Assembly (NCBI GenBank): GCA_947176425.1
Contig: CAMWQV010000180.1
Location: forward strand, 1 to 5,533
DNA from: an uncultured Clostridia bacterium
GTDB taxonomy: Bacteria > Bacillota > Clostridia > Oscillospirales > Oscillospiraceae
DNA length: 5,533 bases
Direction: 5' to 3'
Of the stretch, positions 5,515-5,533 are shown piece after piece (within the stretch, counting starts at the first letter, position 1; every line of letters begins with the position of its first letter). A program made the position numbers and the translations under genes. The notes beneath the pieces are model-generated. The model was not told the DNA's origin, did not search any database, and saw nothing but the letters and a program-made list of their open reading frames with translations.

Positions 5515-5533
5515 ATGGGCGCGGCTGTAGTAG
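5515..5533 (+). CDS. Start of a plus-strand gene, cut off by the window end
   Basis: The last bases contain a good ribosome binding site, GAGGTGA (5504-5510), 4 bases before an ATG at 5515. Six codons are visible (MGAAVV) and the frame remains open to the edge. The small hydrophobic residues could begin a membrane segment, but this is too little to identify the product. The gene follows the terminator at 5454-5490 closely, so if it has no promoter in the 24-base gap its expression would depend on read-through or attenuation. Confidence 0.5.

Noticed and set aside
1..5533. CRISPR arrays, tRNA or rRNA genes, insertion-sequence ends
   Set aside because: No regularly spaced repeats, no cloverleaf or rRNA-like sequence, and no transposase or matched terminal inverted repeats were seen.

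Overview
The window looks like part of an accessory or mobile region from a low-to-mid GC Firmicute, most likely a clostridial gut-type organism. This is an inference from strong AGGAGG-type ribosome binding sites, a TTG start codon, a near-consensus sigma-A promoter, and a UvrX-type Y-family polymerase paired with a YolD-domain protein, a pairing typical of Firmicutes and their prophages and conjugative elements.

Layout. Bases 1-2571 (+) hold most of the gene for the restriction/translocase subunit (HsdR) of a type I restriction-modification system; its 5' end lies outside the window. Bases 2572-2715 are a compact control region with a sigma-A promoter and several GAAC/GTTC half-sites, one of which forms a degenerate LexA/DinR-like box over the -35. 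This promoter drives a two-gene operon (2716-4640, +): a Y-family lesion-bypass polymerase and a YolD-like protein whose ATG overlaps the polymerase stop codon. The operon ends in a long hairpin (4642-4690) that also serves the convergent genes on the other strand.

On the minus strand, read from right to left, are a possible very short basic peptide (5333-5244), a 47-residue single-pass membrane protein (5251-5108) and a 114-residue conserved protein of unknown function (5071-4727). They are closely spaced, and the two larger ones have good ribosome binding sites, so they look like one small operon ending at the shared hairpin. Bases 5334-5453 contain no convincing larger gene but are rich in nested inverted repeats. 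A clear plus-strand terminator follows at 5454-5490, and then a Shine-Dalgarno sequence and the first codons of a plus-strand gene (5515 onward) cut off by the window end.

How it fits together. The plus-strand part combines a DNA-defence nuclease/translocase with a probably damage-inducible mutagenic polymerase module, a normal cargo combination for a mobile element. The least explained part is the right end: the minus-strand small-protein operon and the structured segment between it and the next plus-strand gene. There, an 8-base stretch of the upstream hairpin is perfectly complementary to the loop of the terminator. This may be an unrecognised structured leader or small RNA, but no function can be assigned from sequence alone.
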